From Chaenocephalus aceratus (taxonomy: Eukaryota > Chordata > Actinopteri > Perciformes > Channichthyidae): a DNA stretch of 64,000 nucleotides. The notes under the pieces are model-generated. The model worked only from the letters and a program-made list of their open reading frames with translations, was not told where the DNA came from and ran no database searches. The position numbers and the translations under genes are program-made. Location of the stretch: contig CM043797.1 in assembly GCA_023974075.1 (NCBI GenBank), positions 27,914,023 through 27,978,022 on the forward strand. The letters are read 5' to 3'. Shown here in pieces: positions 36,902-48,366 of this stretch; the stretch's first letter is position 1, and each line of letters begins with the position of its first letter.

Positions 36902-37333
36902 CTTTCAGAGGTCATGACATCAGCATTTAACCATCCACAATGCTTTCTGATAGACATGTTTTCACCTCACTAAATATACTGTACCTTGTCATTTCCAGTT
37001 TATTAGATTCATTAATATGTGTTGCATTTGGCACTCTATGTGTTTGACAAATGGACTACACTCAAATATGTCTTTGATAATCATGCACTATTTCTGCTGC
37101 TTTCAGACTGCCATCCTTTCAGAGGTCATGACATCAGCATTTAACCATCCACAATGCTTTCTGATAGACATGTTTTCACCTCACTAAATATACTGTACCT
37201 TGTCATTTCCAGTTTATTAGATTCATTAATATGTGTTGCATTTGGCACTCTATGTGTTTGACAAATGGACTACACTCAAATATGTCTTTGATAATCATGC
37301 ACTATTTCTGCTGCTTTCAGACTGCCATCCTTT
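36902..37333 (+). repeat. Perfect 214-bp tandem duplication
   Basis: Unit 1 is 36902-37115 and unit 2 is 37116-37329, with the match continuing to 37333. I compared both copies base by base by eye and saw no difference. The unit starts CTTTCAGAGGTCATGACATC and ends ACTGCCATC. It contains no coding frame shared between copies. Confidence 0.95.
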
Positions 37334-40300
37334 ACTATATATTGCATTGTGCTTCTATAGTTAGATGCTACTGCTTGTATTTAAAGTCATATGTTGCTTA
37401 CTTATATCAAACATGTTCATTGCTCAACCTGCCTTCTTAACTTTTGCTTTATTAAAATGAAAAAAAGAAAACTAATAGACCTGTGTATCCTATTAAAACA
37501 TAAATGATCTCATCAAGGAGATTAACATTTCTAATCCAATTTAGTCTTGAAAAACTCTACGGCAGGTGTAATGAGGTCATTTTGAATGTTGACATTCATT
37601 TCTCGAGAGAAAAGCATCTTTGATTTGTTGATTAAATGGACTCTATGATTAGCAAACTGGTGGTAGCCATGGTAACAGTTCCTCTTTGTGCGTCGTATTC
37701 TGCATTTGTCCTTTAGGTACAAGTCTCAAGTGAATCCTCTCTCATTATTGGACCTTTATCTTCTATAAGAACTGCCTTCGACACTCACATTGACCCGTGC
37801 TAAGCCAGACAAGTAGGGTAGGAAGGCATCATGTGTGCAATATACATGCAAGATCAACATAACCTCCTGCAACTTCACGTTTATTACCATGATGTACATA
37901 TCTGCATTTCAGTTTTTGACTTATGTGTTATTAATAACGTGTGCATACTTAGCAATTTTTTTTCACTTAATCTGCAGTGCACTATCTGCTATTTTTAATA
38001 ATGTAAATTACCCCGTTGCAGGACAAATACAGGATTTATGATTATGATATGTGTTGTTACACAAGGACATTCAGCTTATATGCACTCACACTAACACATT
38101 ATTTTGTATAGATGTTTTCCTATAATATTACATATTTCATATATTACACTTTCTTGACAGCAAATCTGAAAGTAATGGGTTATAGAGTATTGGTTGGGTT
38201 TGATTGTGGTTGTCAGAGTCTACTCATGTTGAGTCGTCTGGTGTCCAAACATTGAAATGAACAACATGGGTGACCCCCTTCATTTCTCAGGTGTTTAAAT
38301 GAGATGGTTAAAACTGAAGGCCAATGGATGAAAACTTTAGAAGTAAATCAATTCAATATATCATTTAAAGCAAGCATTTTGCTTTATGTATCTCAGTAGA
38401 TTAGTTGAACATCTTCACCTCAATCTCAACATAATTACCTCACACCAGTTACACTGATGTGTTCAGTTTCTAAAGTGGCTCCTGTGATGAGACAGTAAGG
38501 GACATGGAGAGATAGAAAGGGAGATGAGTTTGAAAAGTGTGTGTGTGTGTGTGTGCACGCACCCGTGCACCCGTGTGTCCGTGTGCCCGTGCGTCCGTGT
38601 GTCCGTGTGTGTGTCATGTTGGTTGGTTTGCAGAGCAGATGGGTTTATAATGAGGAAACAGAATGATTCTGATAATGGTGACCGGATAATTATACTGCAT
38701 CTGAAATAGAGAGGAAGGTGCAGGGAGTGTGGCAGTGGTGTTTTAAAAAAGATTAAAAAGAGAGTGGAATGGATGACAGAAATAGGAGTACATGTACACA
38801 AAGAGGGGTTAAGATGAGCCCTATTCAGTGTGTCATGGGAAATGGAAGAGAAGGGGAGCAGAGAAAGGAAAGATGAGAGCAAGGTGCCCAAAGACAACAA
38901 CATATCTTATACTGAAATATGTACACTCTAAGTTGACATTTTTTAAAAGGTAGCCATAAGAAAGCACATCTCATTTCAATGCTGACATATTCTGTTGTAG
39001 ATATTTGAAATATTTTGGGCATGTTTTTAGAATTCCTCTTTATAAATGCTATGACTAATGACTAAGAAACTTACTATATGTGCCAATCATACCTGATCTA
39101 TGTATTATCTATCTATATCTATTCAGTCTTACTGTCATATTTGCTTAGAGTAGAGATAAGCAGTAACATCTTTGAGCAACTTATTTCAGGTGAAAGGCCT
39201 TAGCCTTGAAATGTCTAATACACATAATTAATTAATTAATTCACACACATAAAAGCAACCCTTAAAAATGTCTAAATTGTTTTACTACTTTTCAATCCAA
39301 CATGACATCTACCATAGGATAACTGTAGGACTTTAAGAAGTGAAATCATGTAATGGCCCTGAGTGTTAGTGACAGTATTGAACACTACATTTGTAGGTAT
39401 AATTCACACCTGCTGTTAAATGTTAAATAAAAGGCTTCTCTTGCAACAGTATACCGTGATGTTAACTCCAAGCATGATAGAGTGTGAGACAAGAGCATTT
39501 TTCAGCAGATGGTTTCAATCAGTTTCGCTTTACAAATTCAACTTGCTTTTATCAGGCAATCTGTTCTCGGGGATATGATGCTAATGTGACATGCTTGGTG
39601 TGGTCTATGGTTGAGGGTGTATACAGGTGTTGGAAAATTGAAAAACAGTTTCTGCAGGAACAGTCAAAAACCTGCAGGCTCAATGACATGCTGTGTCACG
39701 CACAGAGCATAGGAGACAGAAACTAATTGTGTATTTTATATGAAAAACATGTGTATCTTTATTCACCTAACTATAAAGGAGAACATGCAGTATTGTAGTT
39801 AACACTTTGCCATCTAAATAAAATACTGATAAGTCCAAGTTAGCATTTATTCACAACTCTGCAGCTCTACTTGGCAGCTGAAAAGTGAGCTTGGGTTTTA
39901 AACAAAATAATAATATGAAAAGACACAATGGAAAACAACAAGTGTATCAAAGAGAGGATGCCAAGTTATAGTTGATATGAGAGGATAAGGAATGTAAGAA
40001 AAATATGTTTATTGCGGGGGGAAAAAGAGTAGTTTGCTGCATTCTTAAAAAAAAAGAAAAAAGCCAAAAGTTCAAACACTCTAGCAGGTGAGTTTGTGTT
40101 TAGGAAGCAATAGGGTGTGTGCTTCACTCTGGCTGTTCTACCAATAATAATTTAGACCTCTGACGCTGCTTTTTTCACATTAGTCTTTGTTTCTTCTTTT
40201 ACTTTTATGTTCAAAGCTAAGTATCAGCGAGATGTCACACACTCACACACCTTCTGCTTTGTACTTAAACAGACACGTTCCCTTTGTTCCTCTTTTATTT

Positions 40301-40631
40301 GGTATTCATGCACATGCACATATATACGCACACACCGGGCTCACTGACGGGCCATTTCACCACAATCTAAAATAGCTGAGTGGAGAGAAACAGATGCTAA
40401 ATATAGAGGCAAACTGAGGAGAATACCAACGACTTTCAAGATCATACAATACAGACGAGCAGTGTGATGCTGGCAATAAGGCATTGTTTTAAAATGACAG
40501 GGCAAGACCTAAAGGTGGTTAATGAAAGGATTAAAATAAAACTAAGCAAAAGTGATTTTTGAGAAGTTGAATTTAAATGGAATTTTGCTTTAGCAAAGTC
40601 GACGAAAACTTTAAAAATGTAATACAGTCTT
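37334..40631. other. Anonymous non-coding DNA with a degenerate GT/CCGTGT repeat
   Basis: No gene found. A variable repeat at about 38537-38615 consists of GT steps, then GCACCCGTG, TGTCCGTG and GTGCCCGTG units. The minus-strand Thr/His frames over it are artefacts. An (ATTA)n run lies near 39226-39241. Confidence 0.45.
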
Positions 40632-40712
40632 GTTGTTTGTTTGTAGCCTTTATTTAACCAGGTGAAAATCCCATTGAGATCAAAGATCTCTTTTTCAAGG
40701 GAGACCTTCATA
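40632..40712 (-). mobile_element. Short LINE 3' tail
   Basis: On the minus strand it reads AAGGTCTCCCTTGAAAAAGA, then GATCTCAATGGG, then GGTTAAATAAAGG and an (ACAAAC)n tail. I recognise this as a common terminal segment of fish LINEs. The Met-Lys-Val-Ser frame over it is not a gene. Confidence 0.6.
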
Positions 40713-41408
40713 ATTCCGTTGTAATGCTTGCATTCAGTATTGTTTTGTCATTGTTTACTTTTTTTCTGGCTTGTTTAGGATTGTTTTTGCAAAATAGATA
40801 TTGCATTTTCATAAAATATACAGTCTAAATTAACTGTATGGATTTCATACAGCATTCTGATATCCGGCTGATCTACAGTATGTGTGTTTATGTTGGACTT
40901 TGGGTAGTAAACAAAACACTGTGTGAACAATGTATTCATATTTTAAAAGGTAAGACATCTATTCACATTAAAACAAAAGGAAAAAAGCACCTCAAATGAA
41001 CACAGGTTGGGTTTAAGGAGGGAAGATGTGCTCTTGATCAAAAGAGAAAGGAGGAGAACAAATCAAATATGAGCATAATTTTGCAATTCACTGGCACACA
41101 GTTAATTAAGTTAAGGAGATTAATTAAATTCCAGGTTAAAAATTCTGAATACAAGGTAACAAATTAGTATCATTACAAATTACTTTACCTCCCTCAAGAC
41201 CTACAAGGCTTAATAGATAACAATTGGCAATATAGTATTTTAAGATGGAGCCCTGGTGGTTTATAAAATACAGTCTTCTGAGGTTTGCTATCATAAAGTC
41301 TCATTGAAGCTAGCAGCACCTGCCACAAAGGACTTACACATGGCTGCAGCATCAGCATATCATTACCACAGAGTATCCCTTGTGGATAATTGTTTTGGAG
41401 GCAGAATA

Positions 41409-41410
<2 letters not shown>
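40713..41410. other. Anonymous non-coding DNA
   Basis: No feature recognised. Confidence 0.4.

Positions 41411-41484
<74 letters not shown>
41411..41484. repeat. (GT)37 microsatellite
   Basis: Pure GT run of 74 bp. Confidence 0.98.
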
Positions 41485-41489
<5 letters not shown>

Positions 41490-42631
41490 GCAACACCTGG
41501 CAACCTGAACAAGCATGTAACAAAGATTGTCCATACTGCTGCTAGGGTCATGTAATATCCTCCTTACGATTGTCAAAGTTGAAATGAGATGCGCTTTCTT
41601 ATGGCAGCTACCATACTATTGTGTAACATGCTGTTTCATGTCTTAGTGATGAAACTACTTTAGGGCTCTGATGGGAGTAATGGATTCTAATAACCTTGCA
41701 GCGGCGTGTTGTAGCTCAGCTGAAATACTGACTGCCAATGTGTCTGCAACCTGTTCGATGTGTACGTGTGTGTGTTTAGTACCATGTACTGCCCTTATTG
41801 AAACAAACTGTAAGTTTCAATTTGATAGTAGTATGATTCTTATTGGGATGAATTGTTAAAAACTGACATAACTTTTGTATCAGTGCCCACTTCAGTTCAG
41901 TCATTGAACATTGATATTGTTCTCTGACTTCTAGGTTTCCCATTGTCATGATTCTAACTGGGGTCTTGACGTCTTATTTTAGACAGCTTGTAGTATAGAT
42001 TTATTGCAATATAAATACAAATAGATATACCATCGAGTTGAGACATTGTGTGGGCAGGGAATAGGGTTGAAAGCCACGCCCATCTTATAGGAGTTTGGAC
42101 GATGAGCATCAAGCTGGGGTGTTCCGATATTTGTGCAGATAAGTGAGCCAGCTAATTCTGTGTTTTGTATAAATGGAGGAAGAAGAAGTGGCAGCCTTAA
42201 ACTTTGGGGCATGAAGGTTTGGACATTTGGACAGCTTATTTTTACGTGTGAACAAACGGCCCGAATGTCACATGGTTTACGTCTTTAGTCCTTACTGAAA
42301 TATTTGTATAACTATTGGACTGATTGCAATATAGTGTACACACATTCACTTAGTAATCCCCTAGATTATTATCCAACATTAGATATCAGGTTTAGAATGA
42401 CAAGTGTTATCTTGCCAATATGCTTAACTAAGAAGGCAAACAAGGTCAACATTAATCTGCTAAATATTACCATATTAATTGTCATCATGAGTATTTTGGC
42501 AAGCTAATGTCAGCATTTAGCTCAAAGCACTGATCCTCTTAAGTGCCTCACAGAGCCGCAAGTGTGGCTTTTAGACTTTCCTATAAACAATCATGCACAA
42601 CCCATGTCTTTTTTTCTGTGCTCTTCCTCAG
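41485..42631. other. Anonymous non-coding DNA upstream of an exon-like block
   Basis: No gene or element boundary recognised. The last 30 bp form a pyrimidine-rich tract (CTTTTTTTCTGTGCTCTTCC) leading into the CAG at 42629-42631. Confidence 0.4.
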
Positions 42632-42731
42632 GTCTTTGGATCTATATCCCCGGGCCATCTTTTCAGTGCATCTACCAGTCACAACCATGATTCATGTTGA
42701 GTCCTAATAAATCACAGCAGACCACATAGAG
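42632..42731 (+). other. Exon-like block with strong splice sites, no coding frame
   Basis: A pyrimidine tract and CAG acceptor precede 42632, and AG/GTAAGC follows at 42731/42732, giving a 100-bp candidate internal exon. All three plus-strand frames contain a stop (TGA, TAA, TGA near the end). The only ATG starts a six-codon frame closed by TAA. If real, it would be an untranslated exon or part of a non-coding RNA. It lies about 100 bp from the 3' end of the minus-strand L2 LINE, but its sequence does not resemble that element. Splice sites by chance are also possible. Confidence 0.35.
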
Positions 42732-42832
42732 GTAAGCAAGGACTCACTAACCGTTTTTACTCATTTTGAAATGTTCCAATGGAGCGATGCAACATTAACT
42801 CTGTTCAGATTTGTGCTTGCTTGTTTCTTTTT

Positions 42833-44021
42833 AAAGGCAAGGCAAGTTTATTTATATAGCACTTTCAACACAAGGCAATTCAAAGTGCTTTACAAAAAAC
42901 GAAAGACATTAAGAAAATGGCATTTAAAATTAGTCATTAAAATAAAAGCTAATAAAATAACATAAAAAGAAAAAATACATGGATAAATTACAGTGCAGTC
43001 TAAGATATGAATAGTTCAATTAAAAGCAGCGACAAAAAGAAAAGTCTTCAGCCTGGATTTAAAAGTAGTAAGAGTTGCAGCGGACCTGCAGGTTTCTGGG
43101 AGTTTGTTCCAGATATTTGGAGCATAATAACTGAACGCTGCTTTACCATGTTTAGTTCTGACTCTGGGGACAGAAAGCTGACCAGTCCCTGAAGACCTGA
43201 GAGATATGGATGGTTCATAATTTAGCAGGGGTCAGAAATGTATTTTGGGCCTAAACCATTCAGTGCTTTATAAACCAGCAGCAGTATTTTGAAATCTATT
43301 CTTTGACACACAGGAAGCCAGTGTAAAGACTTCAGAACAGGAGTGATGTGATCCACTTTCTTAGTGTTAGTGAGGACTCGAGCAGCAGCGTTCTGAATCA
43401 GCTGCAGCTTTCTAATAGATTTTTAGTGAGACCTGTGAAGACACCATTGCAGTAGTCCAGTCTACTGAAGATAAAAGCATGGACAAGTTTTCCAAATCCT
43501 GCTGTGACATTAGTCTTTAATCCGATATGTTCTTTAGGTGATAGTAGGCTGATTTAGTAACTGTTTTAATGTGACTGTTGAAACTCAGGTCAGAGTCCAT
43601 GACTACACCTAGATTTCTGGCTTTATCTGTTGTTTGAACATTGCAGGCTGAAGCTCAGCGCTAACTTTTATACGTTCTGCCTTGGCTCCAAAAACCATTA
43701 CCTCAGTTTTATCTTGTTTAATTGGAGAAAGTTCTGACACATCCAGTCATTGATTTGGTCAATGCACTTACTCAGTGTTTGAATTGGAGCATAGTCTCCT
43801 GGTGAAATTGTTACGTAAATTTGTGTGTCATCCGCATAGCTATGGTAACTTATTTTGTTGTTTTTTCATTATCTGAGCCAGTGGTAGCATGTAGACGTTA
43901 AAGAGAAGAGGCCCCAAGATGGAGCCTTGAGGTACCCCCATGTCATATTTGTCAACTCGGATGTGTATTTACCTATAGAAACAAAGTTGTTTCTGTCCTT
44001 TAAGTAGGATTCAAACCAATT
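42833..44021 (-). pseudogene. L2-like LINE reverse transcriptase, C-terminal part
   Basis: Translating the minus strand in shifting frames gives VNWFESYLKDRNNFVS at 44018, then a box corresponding to GVPQGS that now reads [10 protein letters not shown] near 43935, and [10 protein letters not shown] with the catalytic YADD at 43827-43838. [26 protein letters not shown] and the CR1/L2 signature LHWLPV (about 43300-43330) follow, then the C-terminal NIWNKLPE-like text and the 3' UTR. Several single-base gaps and a PQGS-box frameshift show it is inactive. The upstream half lies beyond the inserted element, at 48367 and higher. Confidence 0.85.
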
Positions 44022-45364
44022 TACAGATGTAGCGCTTCGTTTCAGACGCCTACCCGTGCGGGTCCGTGATTGGCACAGGGTGGGCCCCTGCTGAAAAGTA
44101 AAACCCCCCGCAGGACTTGAAACGCCCCCTTGATAAATACATTTAATTATAATGAAACCAGCTGCAATGGATCATGGATCCACCAGGGGGAGCCGTGAAA
44201 AGCTGCCACACTGAAACTCATGTGAAATAAACAGCTGATCTACAGGTATCTGATATAGCGCATATTTGTTAAGATCCATATGTCACGGATAGGATCATAT
44301 TCTGTGCTAAGTAAGAGACATGTAATCATTTACTGAACATCACCATGTTTTTATTTAACAAAATAATGTTTAATTCACGTTGGCGTAAGTACAAAACCAT
44401 CACTATGTTTTTAGATCAGGAAATGCATACAGGGTCAAACAAACGATGTTCGATCGTCATCCTCGCGATCATTTAATGTATCTATGTTCGCGAGTTGAAA
44501 TGAATGCACTAAATGTAATCCACGTGAGTTTACAACAACAACAATAATCGCTTTGTTTTTATATCACATCCGACCGGAGGAAAATGCAGCGGCTCTCACT
44601 ACCGATCACCCTAATCCCACGGGCAAACAATAATATGTACAGTGTTAATAGTTTACTGTATTATTAGTGTCTAATATTACTGCTATAAATCACACATTGA
44701 GTTGTTGAAATCAGACCGTCGTTTTTTTTAAACGCTCTGAATGAAACGGCAGCTCTCAGGTGATCAGCTGTGTGTTTACACAATAAAATATGCATAGTAA
44801 TTGAATACCTTCCAACACACATTGTAAGAACAGTTCTGTTTCATATGAGTGTTGAGAGCTGTATCCACAAATCTACTAATTTTGCCCTCAGTACACCAGA
44901 TTGATGCATTTAACTTCAATTTAAATAAAAACATCTTCTGTTGTAACAACAATAACATTATAAATAGTAACATAGCATGGTATTGCACATTTACTGTAGC
45001 TTTGAGTGTTACTGGCCTGAGATTTTTTATTACATGAATGAAGGTGACTGAGGCTTTTTAATATAGACTTTTCAGTGTCCCACATTTTGCACAGAACTGT
45101 CCCACATTAGGAAAACAGATTGTCTGAGACAACTTGGTACTAAGAGTACTAATATGTCTACTATGTATTTTATGAGTTTAATATCTGCATGTTCTCTTTT
45201 GGTTTGATTAGGACACATCCTGGGGATTTCAGAATGTTACTGGATTTTGATTTATTGTATCGGCTTAATGTCGCAATATATTCCCGAAGTCTGAAATGCA
45301 AAAATGTTCCACATTAGGGCAATTCACCCTACATTTAATCATTTTGTTTATTTTTAACGAAATA

Positions 45365-45775
45365 AGTGGTTTAATCCATCATGAAATTAATGTAGGCTAT
45401 TTACTTAGTACATATCTGACATTAACGATTAACACACTGTTCATACTGCTCACAGGCTGATATCTAGTGTATTCATACCCCTCACTGTTTATTCATCATT
45501 CAATTCATTATATATTTTTAGTCTGTAGATTGTGAACATTACTTTTCACTTTACTGCTTGTTGCACCTGGTTAGAAGCTAAACTGCATTCCGTTGTCTCA
45601 GTACCTGTAATCTGTGCAATAACAATAAAGTTGAATCTAATCTTGAGCAGGAACTAATGTAGGCTATTTACTTAGTACATATCTGACATTAACGATTAAA
45701 CACGTTTGTGCATTCTTTATGAATGCAAACCGAGTCATTTTGTTTATTTTTAACAAAATAAATGTGATTTAATCC
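45365..45775 (+). repeat. Internal duplication inside the TA element
   Basis: The text TAATGTAGGCTATTTACTTAG, cut here to its first part, begins at about 45389 and again at about 45656; about 46 bp are identical. TTTTGTTTATTTTTAAC plus a TTTAATCCA stretch also occurs near both. Between them (about 45480-45645) lies a LINE-like 3' tail. Confidence 0.75.
45480..45645 (+). mobile_element. LINE/SINE 3' tail inside the TA element
   Basis: TTGTTGCACCTGGTTAGAAG, CATTCCGTTGTCTCAGTACC and CAATAACAATAAAGTTGAAT, followed by CTAATC. This is a familiar 3' end of fish non-LTR elements with a short (TCTAA)n tail. Only the tail is present. Confidence 0.55.
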
Positions 45776-46960
45776 ACATAATTTACTGTGTTAATTGTTT
45801 ACTGTACAGTAGTATTGTTTAACTTGAAGGTGCCTGATGTGAACATTTCCAGAATGTATTGTCTTCACTTTTTAAATGCCTCTGTGATGTGCTGCAGACC
45901 ATACCGTTCACCAGCCCAACCCCCCATGTGTCCTATGTATGTTGGGGACCCTTTGTTTAAACTAATTGGCCATCGGAATGTGTGGAGTCACATTCCACAG
46001 CTCTTCCCCACCCCCCCCCTGTGATCCCCCGCACACAGAGAGACACAGGGAGATCGCTCTTCTGGAGTGAAGAGAGCAGAAATAATGATATTGCAAGTTA
46101 GAAACGTAAAATGCATTTTGACAGACACTGACAGACACGTCAAATGCTGCATTTTGAATGTCCGATAGTCCACCATTAACACCTTAGTCCGTCTCGTCTC
46201 ATCAACGAAAACTAAATATACATGACATACTTTGTTTTAGTAGATTTCGCATGAGAGCAAAAGGAGAATATCCGTGTGTAAGAGTGAAAATGTATGTATG
46301 TAAAATGAGAATATATGTGTGTAAGAGTGAAAATATGCTGCAGTTTGAATGTCCGATAGTCCACCATGTCCACCGGAAATATCAAACATTTAATAAAAGT
46401 GAAAAAAATGAACAAGAATTAACGTATTCATCATAATTAATTATATTTATTTCGTTTGGATGTAGGATTTTGACTTTGTTTAGAGCAGTGATCTTCTACT
46501 ATATGAACATTTTGGACCCAAAATCACAAAAAAATGTAAAAACAGATTTTGAAAATGATTTTATTTTTCATAACACAAACATACACAACGAAACCATTAA
46601 AAGCTGGAAATATATACATGGGATGTGACTATGATAATGTGAAAGTTTGATTGAGGTAGCATAGGATTTCATTCTGATAAGGCAAAAGTGTTATTATAAT
46701 ATAATACAAATATATATCTACACATTATGTACACAAATCTGTTTTTTCTGTCTTTATCTGTGCCACGCTTCAAAGCGGTTTCTGTCAACTACGACACAGA
46801 GGGCAACATCACAGATTCCTCCTCCTCCATGTCAAAAAACAAGCTTAAAGCTTGACTCACGTTCAGAGTTATTTTCATCATAGTTGAGTCTTCAAAACTC
46901 TAAATCTATCTAACTATATCTAAATTCTCAATGTTTGTCTGTCACTTTACTTCAATCGCA

Positions 46961-47170
46961 GTCTCCCGCGCCTCTCTTCGTCTCCCGCCGCCTCTCTTCG
47001 TCTCCTCGCCGCCCTCTCTTCGTCTCCCGCCGCCTCTCTTCGTCTCCCGCCGCCTCTCTTCGTCTCCCGCCCGCCTGTCTTCGTATATCTTCGTCTCTCT
47101 CCATTTCCCGCCGTCTCTCTTCGGTTCCCGCCGTCCCTCTTTGTCTCTTTTCGTCTCGTTTCGTATCACT
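46961..47170. repeat. Minisatellite, 20-21-bp unit
   Basis: About nine imperfect copies of CCTCTCTTCGTCTCCCGCCG, decaying toward the right (CTCTCTTCGGTTCCCGCCGT). The minus-strand Arg/Glu/Gly-rich frame and the plus-strand Ser/Leu/Arg frames across it are translations of the repeat. Confidence 0.93.
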
Positions 47171-47205
47171 CCGTTTACCTGATTACCTCACCCCTTCCTG
47201 GTAAA

Positions 47206-47633
47206 TACATCCTGTTGAGCAGAATCTACAGTTTCCAGTATTTCCGTTTCGTAAAATGATAAAATACGGCGAAGATATTAAAATATGTGCTTCCATTATC
47301 ATACTTCTGAAATATATCTGTATTAACTTTATATCATCGTATGTCCTTGTTTATTGGGTATTTTTGCATGACACAAAGACTGGCATATAGTTTCAAGCCA
47401 GTACTTTCGACAGAAATACACATATACATCCTGTTGAGCAGGATCTACAGTTTCCAGTATTTTCCATTTCGTAAATGATCAAATACGGCAAAGATATTCA
47501 AATATGCTTCCATATTTCATACTTTTGAAATGTATTAACTTTATATCATCGTATCTCCGTGTTTACTGGGTCTTTTTGCATGAAACAAAGACTGGGATAT
47601 AGTTTCAAGCCAGTACTTTCGACAGAAACACAC
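47206..47633 (+). repeat. Diverged 219-bp tandem duplication
   Basis: Unit 1 (47206-47424) and unit 2 (47425-47633) both start TACATCCTGTTGAGCA and end CCAGTACTTTCGACAGAAA. They differ by several substitutions and small gaps, so the duplication is older than the one at 36902. Confidence 0.92.
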
Positions 47634-47929
47634 GGTAATGTTGTCCGGACTGTTGTTTTTATGCGGCACCGGCTTGAACAGGTCATGTGATCTGATCACA
47701 CCGGCGTGACGGTCGACTCCAAAGGGTTAATATTAAATACATATAAGTATTTTTACAACTTGTATTTAGAAATACTCTGTTGTAATTATTGATGCATACA
47801 TGTGTTCATCCATTCAATGTGGAATCTGCTATAATGGGGTTAATGTATGATATTACTTAATAATACAATACATTATAATATATGATATGATACTTACATT
47901 TTAGTTTTATTCATTTCTTATTTCATAGT

Positions 47930-48080
47930 TTCTCATTATTATTATTTTTATCGCTCATCTTATTTTTGATTTTATTAATCTGTGTGAATCTGTGCTGTCC
48001 TGTTTTTCACTCTCACACTGTTGCTGTTTGAACTACTGAATTTCCCCACGGGATTAATAAAGGTCCATCTTATCTTATCT
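47930..48080 (+). mobile_element. LINE 3' tail (Rex3/RTE-like) inside the TA element
   Basis: CTGAATTTCCCCACGGGATT, AATAAAGGTCCATC and (TTATC)n. This ending is typical of RTE/Rex3-type fish LINEs. Nothing of the coding part is recognisable. Confidence 0.6.
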
Positions 48081-48366
48081 TAATGTATAAGTTGATTTAC
48101 TTCAATCTACTGTACAATATTACAAGAAATATACTGCATAAAGCAAACTATATACTTTATTTGATCTAAAATATTGATGTTTCGACAACACCCATTGTGT
48201 ATTTTGTGAATGAAGCGCCATCTCATGGTTAAATCCTTTAATTGAACAAATGGGGAAATTGGGCAACGCCCTCTAGCAATTTGGCAACACCCCCAGCCAC
48301 TGGCATCCGCTGGGCTTTTGACTGGGACACACCCATTTGAGTCTGATCTGGAGTGCTACATCTGTA

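Larger units (their letters stand above)
44024..48364. mobile_element. 4.34-kb TA-flanked DNA element inserted in the L2 reverse transcriptase
   Basis: The ends are CAGATGTAGCGCT (44024) and the complement of CAGATGTAGCACT (to 48364), flanked by TA on both sides (44022-44023 and 48365-48366). Removing it restores the LINE reading SETVL-NWFESYL, so the borders are firm. Similarity between ends continues weakly for another dozen bases. The interior has no transposase frame. It holds two LINE-like 3' tails, a 20-21-bp minisatellite, a 219-bp tandem pair and short internal duplications. TA duplication is consistent with Tc1/mariner-type targeting, but size and termini do not allow me to name a family. 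Confidence 0.85.

Noticed and set aside
46942..47169. Arg/Glu/Gly-rich minus-strand frame resembling an RNA-binding protein
   Set aside because: It is the translation of a 20-21-bp minisatellite.
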